Below, piece after piece: positions 27,037 through 37,242 of a stretch of 64,000 bases of DNA. The notes under the pieces are model-generated. The model did no database searches. It was not told the DNA's origin and saw nothing but the letters and a program-made list of their open reading frames with translations. Where the stretch lies: contig DKGG01000023.1 in the NCBI GenBank assembly GCA_002453155.1, positions 1 to 64,000 of the forward strand, given 5' to 3'. Position 1 is the stretch's first letter; each line of letters opens with the position of its first letter. Both the position numbers and the translations under genes were made by a program. The DNA comes from Bdellovibrionaceae bacterium UBA6776 (GTDB lineage: Bacteria > Bdellovibrionota > Bdellovibrionia > Bdellovibrionales > UBA1609).

Positions 27037-27155
27037 TCAATTCTAAATTCTTTTCAGAAAGGGACCTCCAGCAAGCAGGAGGCGCTTTGCCTGAAAGGCA
27101 AATGCTGGTGAGGCCAAGGAAGGACGCGTCCCGTCTGAGAAGAATGTAGAATTGA
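27037..27155 (-). repeat. 119-bp palindromic repeat, copy 3 (inverted)
   Basis: Outer right copy, paired with copy 1 at the left edge. The adjacent linker (about 26974-27036) is the inverted match of 25030-25090. The rest of 26595-27316 holds only these repeats and no gene that I can support. Confidence 0.88.
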
Positions 27156-27316
27156 ATGTGTGAATAACAAATGCAGGTGAATCCATGGAAGGATGTGTCG
27201 GGTTCCCGTGGAAATACGATTTGAATGAAGAGAATCGATGCAAGCCTAAGAAAACTCAGCTGAAGATCAATATGCTAAGGACCAATATTCTGAAGAACAA
27301 ACAGCGAATCTGGCCT

Positions 27317-30300
27317 TTAAGAAGCCTGCTTCTGAGAATCTGAATTTTCGCCTTTGACCACTTTGTTCAAAGTCTCATTGATCAAATCTGAATCAAAAGG
27401 CTTAAAGAAGTAACCATCCACCATGTTGGAAAGCTCACTGTGCTGATCCTCAAAGTTGATGTTCACTCCACCGGTCATCAAAATAAATTTCGGTAGGGTC
27501 GCACTTTTGGCGCGCAAATTTTTGATCAAGGAAGGACCATCCATCACGGGCATTTTCATGTCGGAAATAACCACATCAAAATCCTCAGGATGAGCCAGAT
27601 ATTTTTCCATGGCCTCCAGACCATTTTCGCAGCAGGTGACCGTAACGCCAGTCTCCTCCAAGATGCTTTGTACCAAGTCTCGGATTCCCGGTTCATCATC
27701 CACCAGAAGGGCTCGAACTCCTGAAATGTCAATTCCAGGAACAACTTCATCCAATGGAGCGGCATCAGCTTTGACGGCAACCTTCTCCGCAGGAAAGACT
27801 ATTTCAAACTTAGTTCCTTTTCCTGGTGTGGAGGTCACTTTGATCGTTCCGCCATGTTCTTGAATCACGTTGTGAACCAGGGACAAACCAATTCCGGTCC
27901 CGTTGTTGACTTCTTTGGTGGTAAAGAAAGGGTCGAAAATGCGATCAATGATCTTTTCTGGAATCCCAGATCCATTGTCTTCAAAATCAATGCATACACG
28001 CCCATTGCAATGCTTTAACGAAATGCCAATACGAGCATCAGGACGTCCCTTTGTGGCATCTTTTGCGTTAGACAACAGGTTCATTAAAACCTGCTGAACC
28101 CGTCCTCGATTTCCATAAACATTGAATCCACCACCTGTGGGGTCAACATGGTTGTATTCCACAAGAATGCCTTCACGCTCATAGATTTCACGAACCATTC
28201 CAAAAGACTCGGAAACCGCTTCTTCCATATTAAAGACCGATTTCGCGTCGTCATCGGATCTTGAAAACGTTCTGAGGCCACGAACAATTTTTGCAATGCG
28301 ATCGGCCGCTATATCTATCTTTTCTAAAGACTTTTTTGCCTCTTCCACGTTGATGTTTTCGGGCATGTTGATATTTTTTTGCAAGAATCCCATGTACCCT
28401 TTGATGATGGCCAAAGGGTTGTTGATCTCGTGACCAATTCCTGCCGCCATTTCTCCGATAGAGGCCAGTTTGGAATTGTGAAAGGCCTGCTTCTCAAGTA
28501 GCTTTTTCTCTGTGATGTCCAGGGAAACACCACCCACGGCGACAACTTTTCCGTCTTTGTCAAAGTAGGGAAATTTAAAAGAGTGATAAAAATGTTCTCT
28601 GCCAGTATCGTCAAAGGCATTCTCTTCCGATTCAATGATCTTTCGGGCTTTTTCCACATCCAAATCATTTTTCCGAAATTGATCGGCCACTTCCCTTGGG
28701 AAAATTTCGTAATGAGATTTTCCAATGATTTCTTCGTCACTTTTCCCGATCAAACGTCGAAACCCATCATTCACTGTTAAGAAATTTCCCTCAAGATCTT
28801 TGGCGTAAATAATTGCGGGCATGTTGTCCAAGGTGTTTTTCAAGAAAATCCTTTGAGTTTCCACAGTCTTTTGAAGTTCGATCAGAGAGGAGATTTCATG
28901 TCCACTGGCATAAAGAAGGCCACTGTACTGGTCGTAACTCAAGCCCCAAATAAAGTGTTTTTCTTCTCCATTTTTACAGATGATGCGATTGCGGAAGCTG
29001 ACGGTTCGTTTTGACTTTGTGAATTTCTCCAGTTCCAAAGACGTCAATTTTTGGTCGTCCGGGTGAACGAAATCGATAAAACGCTTCGAAAAAAGTTCTT
29101 CTTCCGTGTAACCCAAAACCTGAGAGAAAATCGGGTTAATTTTTTTCAAGAACCCATCTCGACCAGCGATGCAAAAAAGGTTGGTGGAGAGTTCAAAAAA
29201 ACGTGAAAGTTCACGAGCGGTGTGTTCCAAATCCTCGCGAATTTTCATCTGTTCACTCACATCTTGAAAGGTTCCAACCAACCGAAGCAGATTTCCTTTT
29301 TTGTCGAGCAAGGGCTCGCCAATGGCGCGAACAATCTTTAGTTTTCCCTTGGCATCAAAAAATTCAAAGATGTCATCATAGCGTTGCTTTTTATTGATGC
29401 AGTCATCCAGGTACTTCGCAATTTTTTCTTGCTCGTGGGGGGCGTAAAATGAAATTCCCGAAATGCGATTTAGAGGTGTATTTGTTGGTACCCCATGGAT
29501 TGAATAAACCTGCTCCGTGCAAGTGAGCTCGTTGGTTTCAATGTCCAGTTCCCAGGCTCCAATCATGGCCACTTCTTGAAGTTTTCGGGAGAGGAAAATT
29601 AATTTTTGGTTTTCAAGTTCCAGTTCCTTTTCCAGAGAAATGTCCTGGCAGGTTCCACTCAAGGAATAGATTTTTCCATCCTTCGTGAGGTTGGCTTTTC
29701 CAAAGGCTTTCACCCATACAATATGATTGTCGGGATGAATCACGCGAAATTCCAGGTGATAGGGTTTGCCGTTTTCAATGCATTTTCCAACCACGGTGGC
29801 CCACTGATCCAAGTCCTCAGGGTGAATTGTGGATTGGTGACGCTCAAGGCTTGGGGGTCCCTTTTTTTCATCCTCAGGAAAGATCTTATACATCTGTTCG
29901 GACCAGGTAATTTTTTGAGAGCCCAAGTCAAAATGCCAACTTCCAATATTTGCAATTTCTTGAAAGGCTTTGTGGTTCTGCATTTTGTTCTCAAGTTCAA
30001 ACTGGGTAACCACTTGCTTGGAAAGTTGTTTCAAAACTTGCTTTTGCATGGCGGACAATTTGCCCGGATTTTTGCCAACGACACAAAGAGCTCCCAACTT
30101 GTGACCACTGGGTGTGATCAAGGGGGCTCCGGCATAAAATCGAATCTTCAATCCACCGACAACTTGAGGGTTGGTTGAAAAGCGCTCATCCAACAGAGCA
30201 TCTTCAACGACAAAGACGTCGTCGTCCATAATGGCATAGGCGCAAAACCCTTCGTCACGTGGAATTTCAGTGCCTTCAATAGGACCAAAGCGAGATTTGA

Positions 30301-30475
30301 ACCAATTGCGGTGGGAATCCACAATGCTTACCAAAGAGATTTCGCACCCACACAGTTCGGCGGCAGCCGCAGTGATTTGGTCAAAATATTCTTCGGGCTC
30401 CGTATCCAGAACTTTGTATTTTCGCACTTCTTCCATGCGACTGGATTCGTTGTGGGGGATGGGTGCTCTTCTCAT
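27317..30475 (-). CDS. Cytoplasmic GAF/multi-PAS hybrid histidine kinase
   Basis: 1052 residues with no transmembrane segment. Order: GAF domain (about 20-160, ending [18 protein letters not shown]); four PAS/PAC units (about 170-285, 295-410, 418-535, 540-660), each closing with a GxxxDIS/DVS-like strand; HisKA with the phosphoacceptor H682 in [10 protein letters not shown]; HATPase (N-box [12 protein letters not shown]1 [10 protein letters not shown]2 [10 protein letters not shown]); and a C-terminal receiver with acidic pair D926/D927, phosphoacceptor D972 and K1025. The hybrid kinase probably senses soluble cues. Phosphoryl output is unknown because no partner regulator is next to it. Confidence 0.93.
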   Translation of the reverse strand: MRRAPIPHNESSRMEEVRKYKVLDTEPEEYFDQITAAAAELCGCEISLVSIVDSHRNWFKSRFGPIEGTEIPRDEGFCAYAIMDDDVFVVEDALLDERFSTNPQVVGGLKIRFYAGAPLITPSGHKLGALCVVGKNPGKLSAMQKQVLKQLSKQVVTQFELENKMQNHKAFQEIANIGSWHFDLGSQKITWSEQMYKIFPEDEKKGPPSLERHQSTIHPEDLDQWATVVGKCIENGKPYHLEFRVIHPDNHIVWVKAFGKANLTKDGKIYSLSGTCQDISLEKELELENQKLIFLSRKLQEVAMIGAWELDIETNELTCTEQVYSIHGVPTNTPLNRISGISFYAPHEQEKIAKYLDDCINKKQRYDDIFEFFDAKGKLKIVRAIGEPLLDKKGNLLRLVGTFQDVSEQMKIREDLEHTARELSRFFELSTNLFCIAGRDGFLKKINPIFSQVLGYTEEELFSKRFIDFVHPDDQKLTSLELEKFTKSKRTVSFRNRIICKNGEEKHFIWGLSYDQYSGLLYASGHEISSLIELQKTVETQRIFLKNTLDNMPAIIYAKDLEGNFLTVNDGFRRLIGKSDEEIIGKSHYEIFPREVADQFRKNDLDVEKARKIIESEENAFDDTGREHFYHSFKFPYFDKDGKVVAVGGVSLDITEKKLLEKQAFHNSKLASIGEMAAGIGHEINNPLAIIKGYMGFLQKNINMPENINVEEAKKSLEKIDIAADRIAKIVRGLRTFSRSDDDAKSVFNMEEAVSESFGMVREIYEREGILVEYNHVDPTGGGFNVYGNRGRVQQVLMNLLSNAKDATKGRPDARIGISLKHCNGRVCIDFEDNGSGIPEKIIDRIFDPFFTTKEVNNGTGIGLSLVHNVIQEHGGTIKVTSTPGKGTKFEIVFPAEKVAVKADAAPLDEVVPGIDISGVRALLVDDEPGIRDLVQSILEETGVTVTCCENGLEAMEKYLAHPEDFDVVISDMKMPVMDGPSLIKNLRAKSATLPKFILMTGGVNINFEDQHSELSNMVDGYFFKPFDSDLINETLNKVVKGENSDSQKQAS

Positions 30476-30647
30476 TCTTTCCTTTGGCCTTTTGAGTCCA
30501 CGTGCGGGTTCACCAAATACTCATCGGCATCCCTTGGGGAGCATAAAGTCCAAACGAGAGAAAATATAATTTTTGTTTAGTTAAAGGAGCTCTAGGCCCC
30601 TTCAATCTTAAGAAAATAAGAATGATTTTGAGTCAATTTGACGACCG

Positions 30648-31091
30648 TCATCTGCCAATGCAAAAGACGCGGTAGATCCAGTAATTTCCTGTGGGGCGAG
30701 AGACGGCAACCGGATTTCCTGCAGCGTCCTTTTCCACGGACAAAGTCTTTTCCATTTTGGTTTGTCCCAAACTGGCCCACCCATTGGACAAAGGCACCGT
30801 GGTCGTTACGCCATTGGTATAGGAAGGAGCTTCAGTGATGCTGATTCTGACATCGTCAGAGCTGGTTTCCCAGGTCGCGCCCATATAGACCCCCTCTGGA
30901 AAGTCCCGTTCGAATTTGACCGAGTTTCCGTCGGTATAGGTCTGGTCCAGAGTCATCTCATTCTCGATCACTTTTCCTGTTTTCATAAGTTTTCGGATGG
31001 TCCCTTTGCACTCCAAATGCTGAACCTCAGCCAAAGCCGGAGTAGCCATTAAAAATGTGAGAGTGGTAAGAAGAAAAGATCGACGTTTCAT
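30648..31091 (-). CDS. Small secreted protein of unknown function
   Basis: 147 residues from the ATG at 31091, which follows AGGGGGC and begins a signal peptide (MKRRSFLLTTLTFLMATPALA). The longer frame upstream has no ribosome site. The mature part is beta-rich with two cysteines (HLECKGTI near the N-terminus, FCIGR at the C-terminus) that could form a disulfide. I do not recognise the family. It lies between the kinase and the exporter genes with its own leader. Confidence 0.72.
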   Translation of the reverse strand: MKRRSFLLTTLTFLMATPALAEVQHLECKGTIRKLMKTGKVIENEMTLDQTYTDGNSVKFERDFPEGVYMGATWETSSDDVRISITEAPSYTNGVTTTVPLSNGWASLGQTKMEKTLSVEKDAAGNPVAVSRPTGNYWIYRVFCIGR

Positions 31092-31226
31092 AAAGCCCCC
31101 TGAAAGTAAATTTTCACAGCAAATCCCAAAGTGGATAAGCTGCCGACCTATAAAGCCACAAATCCAGCGCACAGACCACTCTCTTTAAGTTTCAAAGTGA
31201 GATTCACATTTTTTCACGGCCAAACT

Positions 31227-33038
31227 TTAAGACTCAGAAGGCGCCGGAAGCTCAGGGGTGTTTTTCAAAAAGCTTTCCTGTTGAGAGCGAAAGAATTCCG
31301 CATAGGCGCCATTGGCTTTCAAAAGCTCATAGTGAGTGCCCATCTCCACAATTTCGCCGTGGGAAAGCACTACGATTTTGTCACACTTCAAAATGGTGGA
31401 AAGGCGGTGAGCAATGATCAGACTGGTGCGTCCTTGAGTGAGGCGCTCCATGGCCTGTTGAATTTTGCTCTCGCTGATAGAGTCAATGTTTGCCGTGGCT
31501 TCATCCAAAATCAAAACGTCGGGATCAAAAGCCAAGGCTCGAGAAAAAGCCAACAGCTGTCGTTCGCCATGACTTAAATTTGCCCCACGCTCAAAAACAA
31601 CGCCCTCAAATCCACCGTGCTTTTCAATCAGCTCCATGCACTGAGCATCTTTGGCTGCAGCTTCCATACGTTCAACGGTGATCTCGGGATCATTCAGTCC
31701 AATGTTGGTGTAGAAATTTCCGCTGAAAATAAAATTGTCCTGCTGAACCACGCCAATGCGTTTTCTCAATTCGGCAAGAGACAGGTCCCGCAGTTCCACT
31801 CCATCCAAATAAATTTGCCCCTGATTGTAGGGATAAAGTCTTTGCAGCAAAGAAATGGTGGTGGATTTTCCGCTCCCTGTTCTTCCCACCAAGGCGACAG
31901 ACTCTCCGGGTTGGATTTCCAAATTGATGTTTTTCAAAATCAAAGGGCCAGATTCTTGATAGGAGAAATTTAAGTTTTTAAAAACAATGTGTCCTTTTGC
32001 TTTTTGCAAAGTTTGAGATCCTGTTTCCGCTTCTTCGGCTTCATCCAAAAGTTGAAACACGCGATCCGCACTGGAAAGGGAGTTTTGCAAATGATTGTAT
32101 TTTTCAAGGATGATACGCATGGGACGGAAAAAATTCTGAAGCAAAATAATAAAGGCCGTCAAAGTGCCCACCGTCATTCCCAAGCTGTCACGAAACCAGG
32201 CTCCAAAAAAGAGTGCCAACGATATGGTCAAAATGGAAAAACCCTCGATGCTCGGCCACAAAAGGGCAAAATAACGAATGGTTTTCACTTGAAGGGCTTT
32301 GTACTCTTCGGAAAGTTTTTGAAAACGTTCCCGAATGGTCTGCTCCCGTCCAAAAAGTTGAATCACTTTCATCCCGGTCAAATGCTCAGCGGAAAAGGCG
32401 TTGATGGATGAAAGTTTTCGTTTGGTAGCACCAAACTGAAAACGAATTTTCCGAGACAGAACTGTGCAGTAGATCAATAGCAGCGGAACAAAAGCACTGA
32501 CCACGAAGGTCAATTTCCACGACAGAAACAGCATGGTGATATAGATGGTGGCCATTTCAAAAAGGCTCACCAAGATGCCGGCGATCCCTTGGCTGAAGAT
32601 TTCGCCCAAAGCCAGGACGTCATTGGTCACCCGAGTGACGGTGCGCCCCGATGGATTGGCATCAAAGTACTTCAATGGAAGTTTTTGTACGTGAAAAATC
32701 AATTTCTGCCGAATTTCATAGAGGGTGATGTTTCCCAATTTTTGAATTTGATAACTTTGGAAAAACGAAAGCACTGTACGGCCAATTTCCACCGCAAAGT
32801 AAATTCCTGCCAAAACTGTCAGAAGCTCCAAACGTTTGTTGGTGATGACTTCATCCACCGCTTTTCCGAAAATAAGGGGAATGGAGCGCCCAATTCCCGA
32901 ATACAAAACCACCAATCCCACAGAGGCAAGGACCATGGATTTGTGAGTCCAAAGAAAGGGCCACAGCTTTTTGAATACGACGAGAAACGAAAGTTCTTTC
33001 GCCCGGGTTTCTTCTTGAAGAGATCTGGAGGTGTTCAT
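31227..33038 (-). CDS. ABC exporter half-transporter, catalytic subunit
   Basis: 603 residues: six-helix type I exporter domain (to about 330) plus ABC domain with Walker A GRTGSGKST, signature LSHGERQLLAFSRAL, Walker B VLILDEATANID and H-loop IIAHRLSTI. The catalytic Glu is intact, while its signature is the altered LSHGE. This is the pattern of the consensus-Walker-B half in heterodimeric exporters such as TM287/288. The start overlaps the stop of the partner gene (ATGA), supporting equimolar synthesis. The substrate is unknown; lipids or drugs are usual in this family. Confidence 0.9.
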   Translation of the reverse strand: MNTSRSLQEETRAKELSFLVVFKKLWPFLWTHKSMVLASVGLVVLYSGIGRSIPLIFGKAVDEVITNKRLELLTVLAGIYFAVEIGRTVLSFFQSYQIQKLGNITLYEIRQKLIFHVQKLPLKYFDANPSGRTVTRVTNDVLALGEIFSQGIAGILVSLFEMATIYITMLFLSWKLTFVVSAFVPLLLIYCTVLSRKIRFQFGATKRKLSSINAFSAEHLTGMKVIQLFGREQTIRERFQKLSEEYKALQVKTIRYFALLWPSIEGFSILTISLALFFGAWFRDSLGMTVGTLTAFIILLQNFFRPMRIILEKYNHLQNSLSSADRVFQLLDEAEEAETGSQTLQKAKGHIVFKNLNFSYQESGPLILKNINLEIQPGESVALVGRTGSGKSTTISLLQRLYPYNQGQIYLDGVELRDLSLAELRKRIGVVQQDNFIFSGNFYTNIGLNDPEITVERMEAAAKDAQCMELIEKHGGFEGVVFERGANLSHGERQLLAFSRALAFDPDVLILDEATANIDSISESKIQQAMERLTQGRTSLIIAHRLSTILKCDKIVVLSHGEIVEMGTHYELLKANGAYAEFFRSQQESFLKNTPELPAPSES

Positions 33039-34774
33039 ACACGGCCCCCTGAACTTTGCATTTCAAAAAGTTGATTGTAGGTCGCAGATTTAGAAAGCAA
33101 TTCCAAATGATCTCCGGCCCACTCCAAATGGCCCTGATTTAAAACCAGAATCTGATCGCACCAGGCCACAGATGCCAACTTGTGAGCAATCACAATGGCC
33201 GTCTTATTTTGCAGCTGGTTTTTTAAAATATTTAAAATGTTTTCTTCTGTCTTTGCATCCACTGCACTTAAAGTGTCGTCCAAAATCGCAATGGAGGAAT
33301 CTTTCACCAAGGCCCGTGCCAATGTCATCCGTTGCTTTTGTCCTCCCGAAAGGTTCACTCCGCGTTCGCCCACAATGGATTTGTACTGATCGGGCCATTC
33401 TAAAATTTCATCATGAAGATGAACGTGCTCAGTGGCTTCTACAATTTCTTCCATTTCCCACGAGAGTTTGGAAAAGGCTAAGTTCTCGGAAACAGACTGG
33501 CTAAAAAGAAAGGCATCTTGAGGCACCACTTGCACCAAGTTTCTTAAAGAGCTCAGTTTGATTTTTTCAATGGAGTGACCATTGATTAAAATGCTTCCCT
33601 CAGGGGCGGGATGCAGGCGGCACAACATTTCGATCAAGGTGGTCTTGCCGCTTCCGGTGGGGCCCACAATCCCAAGGGATTGACCTTTTTTCAGAGAAAA
33701 GGAAATGTTCTGAAGAGCTGGTGCATTTTTGTCGGCGTAGGTGAAGCTAAGGTTTTTGACTTCTAAAGATTCAAAATGATCCAACTCTAAAGCTCCGTGA
33801 TCCTCCACCTCGGACCTCTCTTGCAGCACATCTTGGATGCGGCGGTGAGAGGCCAGGCCTTCTTGCAAATGGCTCATAGAGATCCCCAGAGCCGTCATGG
33901 GCCACATCATTCTTTGAACGTATTGGTAGAATGAGAAAAAAGCCCCAATGGTCACCGCGCCGGCAAGAACATCTGGAATTCCCACCAGCAAAAGAATCAC
34001 ACACCCCAAGGCCATGGGCAGTTCCATGGCGGGGCTGAAAAAGGCGTCCCAAAGCCCTACGCGGTTGCAGTTGTTTTCGTAGGTTTTTGAGTATTGATTG
34101 AAGTGGCGGGTTTGTTGATGTTCTTGAGCGAAAGATTTAATCACTCGCACGCCCGAAACGATCTCTTGCGCCACTCCAGAAACTTCCGAAAAAGATTCCT
34201 GTCTTTGAGAGTAAGCGGAGTTTAATTTTTTCATCACCACACGAATCAAAAAGGGCGTGACGGGCATCAGGATCAAAGTCTTCCAGGTCCAACTGGGAGA
34301 AATGCTGATCATAATAGGGATGATCAAAATGCTTTGAAAAATCGCATCTGCGAGAATTAAAAAACCAGGCCCAATTCCAATGCGAAAGGCGTTCACGTCA
34401 TTGGTGATCAAAGACATCAGTCGGCCAATTTTGTGCTTCTGAAAAAACGAAGGCGAAAGATCTGTGTATTTGAAAAACAAATCATTTCTCAAATCGTCGG
34501 CCACCGCATGGTGAAACCGGGCCCAAAAGATCCGCCACAAAAATCGAAACAAAGACAAGGTCAGTGTGACCACCACAATGATGATGGTGATCCGAGCAAT
34601 CTCCTCAAAGGGATCATTTTGTGTGAGGTGATCCAAGGCCCGTCCGATCAGCCAGGGGATGGAAACTTCTAAGCTGTTGGTCACCACCAAACAGGAAATC
34701 CCCAAGGCCACAAAACCGCGGTATTTCCGTGCAAACTGCAAGTAGGGATTGTTTCTGAAAAAGGAGAGGAGCAT
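33035..34774 (-). CDS. ABC exporter half-transporter, degenerate-site subunit
   Basis: 579 residues: exporter membrane domain, then Walker A GPTGSGKTT, canonical signature LSGGQKQRMTLARAL, and Walker B IAILDDTLSAVD, in which the catalytic Glu is Asp. The H-loop is VIAHKLASV. Pairing a degenerate Walker B with a canonical signature, opposite to its partner, is diagnostic of a heterodimer with one active ATP site. It is the first gene of the pair, 80 bp downstream of the subtilase stop and separated from it by a terminator. Confidence 0.9.
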   Translation of the reverse strand: MLLSFFRNNPYLQFARKYRGFVALGISCLVVTNSLEVSIPWLIGRALDHLTQNDPFEEIARITIIIVVVTLTLSLFRFLWRIFWARFHHAVADDLRNDLFFKYTDLSPSFFQKHKIGRLMSLITNDVNAFRIGIGPGFLILADAIFQSILIIPIMISISPSWTWKTLILMPVTPFLIRVVMKKLNSAYSQRQESFSEVSGVAQEIVSGVRVIKSFAQEHQQTRHFNQYSKTYENNCNRVGLWDAFFSPAMELPMALGCVILLLVGIPDVLAGAVTIGAFFSFYQYVQRMMWPMTALGISMSHLQEGLASHRRIQDVLQERSEVEDHGALELDHFESLEVKNLSFTYADKNAPALQNISFSLKKGQSLGIVGPTGSGKTTLIEMLCRLHPAPEGSILINGHSIEKIKLSSLRNLVQVVPQDAFLFSQSVSENLAFSKLSWEMEEIVEATEHVHLHDEILEWPDQYKSIVGERGVNLSGGQKQRMTLARALVKDSSIAILDDTLSAVDAKTEENILNILKNQLQNKTAIVIAHKLASVAWCDQILVLNQGHLEWAGDHLELLSKSATYNQLFEMQSSGGRV

Positions 34775-34797
34775 TTCGAAAAATCTATTCGAATCTC

Positions 34798-34830
34798 AAA
34801 AAAAAAGCCAGCCCCGAAGGACTGGCTTTT
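34798..34830 (-). terminator. Rho-independent terminator of the subtilase gene
   Basis: On the minus strand AAAAGCCAGTCC, a TTCG loop and GGGCTGGCTTTT are followed by a run of T (A-run at 34798-34806 on plus). It separates the protease from the ABC exporter genes. Confidence 0.9.
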
Positions 34831-34853
34831 GAAGATTTCATCAAAGAAAAATC

Positions 34854-36344
34854 TTAGCGTTGCATCAACGCTCTCACATCCAACTGTCCGCCAGAAACGG
34901 TCTTTGAAGACAATTGAGACGTGCGTCGCACACTGCTTAAAAGGGCCGACTTCACTTCTTTGTAAGAAGCTCCGGGGTGCTTAGAAATGTACAAAGCTGC
35001 AGCACCAGAAACGTGAGGAGCCGCCATGGAAGTTCCATCCCAAGTGGCTGTCATCATTCCGGGAATATCAATCACAGTGTCACTGTACTTGTTGCCCACC
35101 ATGGTGGAGAAAACCTTCACGCCAGGAGCACCCAAATCCACGGTTCGCGCTCCCCAGTTGGAGAAGGATCCAAGGTTTGCGCCCTCGTCGATGGCCGCAA
35201 CAGAAACGATGTTTTCGTTGCTGTAACTTGCAGGAACACCGGGACGGGAATCGCTGTCATTGTCATATCCATTTCCTTGGTGACCGTTTCCAGCCGCTGC
35301 AACGAAAAGCACATTGTGGCTTTCGGCGTACTGAATCACGTCTTTCAAAGCTTGAGTGGCAGGATCGTTGGGATCATCGCCCTCAGAGCCCCAAGAGTTG
35401 GAAAGCACATTGGCGCCGTTGTCCACACCGTATTTTACCGCTTCAACCGCATCTGCAGTGGTTCCTTGACCTTTTTCAGTCAAAAAGCGAATGGCCATGA
35501 TTTTTACATTTGGAGCCACGCCCACAACACCTTTTCCGTTGTCTGCGCGAGCGGCCACGTTACCGGCACAGTGAGTTCCGTGACCAGGGTTTCCACCACC
35601 GAAAAGCATGTCCCAAACAGAAGTGGTAAAGTCATAGGGCTTGTTGTCTTTGCTGGCAAAGTCCCAGCCTACAACGTCATCGACAAAACCGTTTCCATCA
35701 TCGTCCACGCCATTGGAAGCTTTGTCGCGACCGTTGGTATCCACTCCGGTTTCACCGGGGTTTCTCCACATGTTGTCCACCAAATCTTCATGGGTGTAAT
35801 CCACACCCGTGTCGATCACGGCAACAACCACTTGGTCAGAACCTTTTCCGTTGGCGGCCCAAGCGTCTTTCACTCCCAATTGGTTCATGCCCCATTGGTT
35901 GGAGTAGTTGGGATCGGCGCCACTGCCGCCGCTGCCTGTGGTTGGAATTGCAGGGTTGTCTGGAGGAACGGGTCCACCAAGATCTGGAAGTCCGCCTTCT
36001 TGGATGCGAGCCATGATTTTAGCTCTCATCTCAGGGCTTTTTACACTCCAGTTGTTCCAAAGTTTGATCACGCGGTTGGGGCCAAAAGTCTTAATGCCCG
36101 GAGCGCTGAACGCGTTTACAGATGAAAACGTCATCATCATGGTGTCGGACAACTGCACACGAATCCAACCTGCAACGCCCAAGTCTGAAACTTGGCTTCC
36201 TTTGGGAAGTCGTTCTTTTAAGTTGCTAATAACTTCAGCAACTGCAGATGGATCTGCTTTGACCAAATAGTCATTTCTGACTTCACTGCTGGCATGTGCC
36301 TGCCAGGTCAGTGACAGTCCGATTAAAAGTGAAAGTAATCGCAT
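34854..36344 (-). CDS. Secreted subtilisin-like serine protease
   Basis: 496 residues from the ATG at 36344, behind AGGAGGGG; the longer frame upstream is rejected. Signal peptide (about 1-18, MRLLSLLIGLSLTWQAHA), an inhibitor-like propeptide (about 25-105), then an S8 catalytic domain with Asp178 (VIDTGVDYTHEDL), His255 (GHGTHCAGN), oxyanion Asn353 (AAAGNGHQGN) and Ser439 (DGTSMAAPHVSG). The Asp-rich loops (NGVDDDGNGFVDD, DNDSDS) look like calcium sites. Secreted proteases are abundant in predatory bacteria, so prey degradation is plausible but inferred. Confidence 0.95.
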   Translation of the reverse strand: MRLLSLLIGLSLTWQAHASSEVRNDYLVKADPSAVAEVISNLKERLPKGSQVSDLGVAGWIRVQLSDTMMMTFSSVNAFSAPGIKTFGPNRVIKLWNNWSVKSPEMRAKIMARIQEGGLPDLGGPVPPDNPAIPTTGSGGSGADPNYSNQWGMNQLGVKDAWAANGKGSDQVVVAVIDTGVDYTHEDLVDNMWRNPGETGVDTNGRDKASNGVDDDGNGFVDDVVGWDFASKDNKPYDFTTSVWDMLFGGGNPGHGTHCAGNVAARADNGKGVVGVAPNVKIMAIRFLTEKGQGTTADAVEAVKYGVDNGANVLSNSWGSEGDDPNDPATQALKDVIQYAESHNVLFVAAAGNGHQGNGYDNDSDSRPGVPASYSNENIVSVAAIDEGANLGSFSNWGARTVDLGAPGVKVFSTMVGNKYSDTVIDIPGMMTATWDGTSMAAPHVSGAAALYISKHPGASYKEVKSALLSSVRRTSQLSSKTVSGGQLDVRALMQR

Positions 36345-36708
36345 AAGCCCCTCCTTAGTGTTTTCGATGCTCCCGTTCCTTTTCCCGATCCCTTGGGAGA
36401 AAGGTTTCACGCCCGCAAAGGCCTATGAATGAAGCATCTTCGTCCAAAGATTGAACCGCGGCTTAGGGCCAGTTTCAAATTGAAACCACTGAGCAAAATA
36501 AAACTGGACCTTTTATGGTGTCCTGTTTCCAAAGGCGGTGGAGTGATAGGGGATTGACGCGTCGTCCCCCTCTCTTCAATGCTTTTCAAAATCTTTTGAA
36601 AACACTCGAGGGACGTGTGTATTTCTATCTACTTGAAAACCTGTTGAAAAAACTTAAAGTGGGGATGATTCAAATTCATCTTTGTTGAACGACATCTTGG
36701 AGGATTAA
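36345..36708. promoter_or_regulatory. Divergent promoter region with two palindromes
   Basis: The 364 bp between the protease and nuo genes hold no gene. Two perfect inverted repeats stand out: GTTTCAA-A-TTGAAAC at 36472-36486 and TTTTCAAAA-TC-TTTTGAAAA at 36583-36602, and a weak TTGAAA/TAAAGT pair sits about 60 bp before nuoB. These are operator candidates only. Confidence 0.35.
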
Positions 36709-37242
36709 ATGTCGACGTCTTCCGCAACACAAGATCGCCAGCTGGTCGAAGACGCGCGGTCTTTTGCATTTACGACAAAATTGGAAGCCATTGCGGCTTG
36801 GGGACGGAAAAACTCCCTTTGGCCCATGCCTTATGGAACTGCTTGCTGTGGAATTGAAATGATGTCCGTTATGGGACCTCGTTACGACTTGGCTCGATTT
36901 GGAGCTGAGGTGGTTCGATTTTCACCGCGACAAGCGGACCTTATGATTGTGGCAGGAACCATCACCGAAAAAATGGCGCCGGTCATTTTGCGCATCTATC
37001 AGCAAATGTTGGAGCCAAAGTTTGTGCTCTCTATGGGTGCTTGTGCAAGTTCCGGCGGTTTTTACCGCGCTTATCATGTGCTTCAAGGAGTGGATAAAGT
37101 GATTCCTGTGGATGTTTACGTTCCTGGATGTCCTCCCACTCCCGAAGCGGTTTTGGATGGAGTGATGGCGATTCAAAAAATGATTCAAGACGGGACAGCT
37201 CGTCCTTGGAAAGACAACTGGCAGGCAGGCGTTTACCTATGA
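36709..37242 (+). CDS. nuoB: NADH-quinone oxidoreductase subunit B
   Basis: 177 residues carrying the N2 cluster ligands C46-C47 ([11 protein letters not shown]), C112 ([10 protein letters not shown]) and C141 ([11 protein letters not shown]). It is the peripheral-arm subunit next to the quinone site. A GGAGG site precedes the ATG. It opens the nuoB-CD-E-F-G-I operon. No nuoA is upstream; the region is the promoter shared with the divergent protease. Confidence 0.97.
   Translation: MSTSSATQDRQLVEDARSFAFTTKLEAIAAWGRKNSLWPMPYGTACCGIEMMSVMGPRYDLARFGAEVVRFSPRQADLMIVAGTITEKMAPVILRIYQQMLEPKFVLSMGACASSGGFYRAYHVLQGVDKVIPVDVYVPGCPPTPEAVLDGVMAIQKMIQDGTARPWKDNWQAGVYL

Larger units (their letters stand above)
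24911..27155. mobile_element. Composite element: HNH nuclease gene between long inverted repeats
   Basis: The left flank (24911-25258) and the right flank (26843-27155) carry the same modules in the same outside-to-inside order but inverted: 119-bp unit, a linker with GTTTTCGTCCTTCAGTGAA, a truncated 119-bp unit, and a 60-bp block with CAAATCGTATTTCCACG. Between them lie a 23-bp inverted pair (25331-25353 and 26633-26655) and the HNH gene. The right side has one extra 119-bp unit (26704-26822) and one extra 60-bp block (27169-27229). The arrangement suggests a mobile or amplified element; no target-site duplication is identified. Confidence 0.6.

Noticed and set aside
26645..27243. Short open frames in the right repeat array (SDGTRPSLASPAFAFQ-type)
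   Set aside because: The repeated peptide comes from the 119-bp palindrome, not from a gene.
36660..36685. ATGATTCAAATTCATC as a fourth FNR-type box ahead of nuo
   Set aside because: The spacer does not allow TGAT-N4-ATCA and there is no matching -10.
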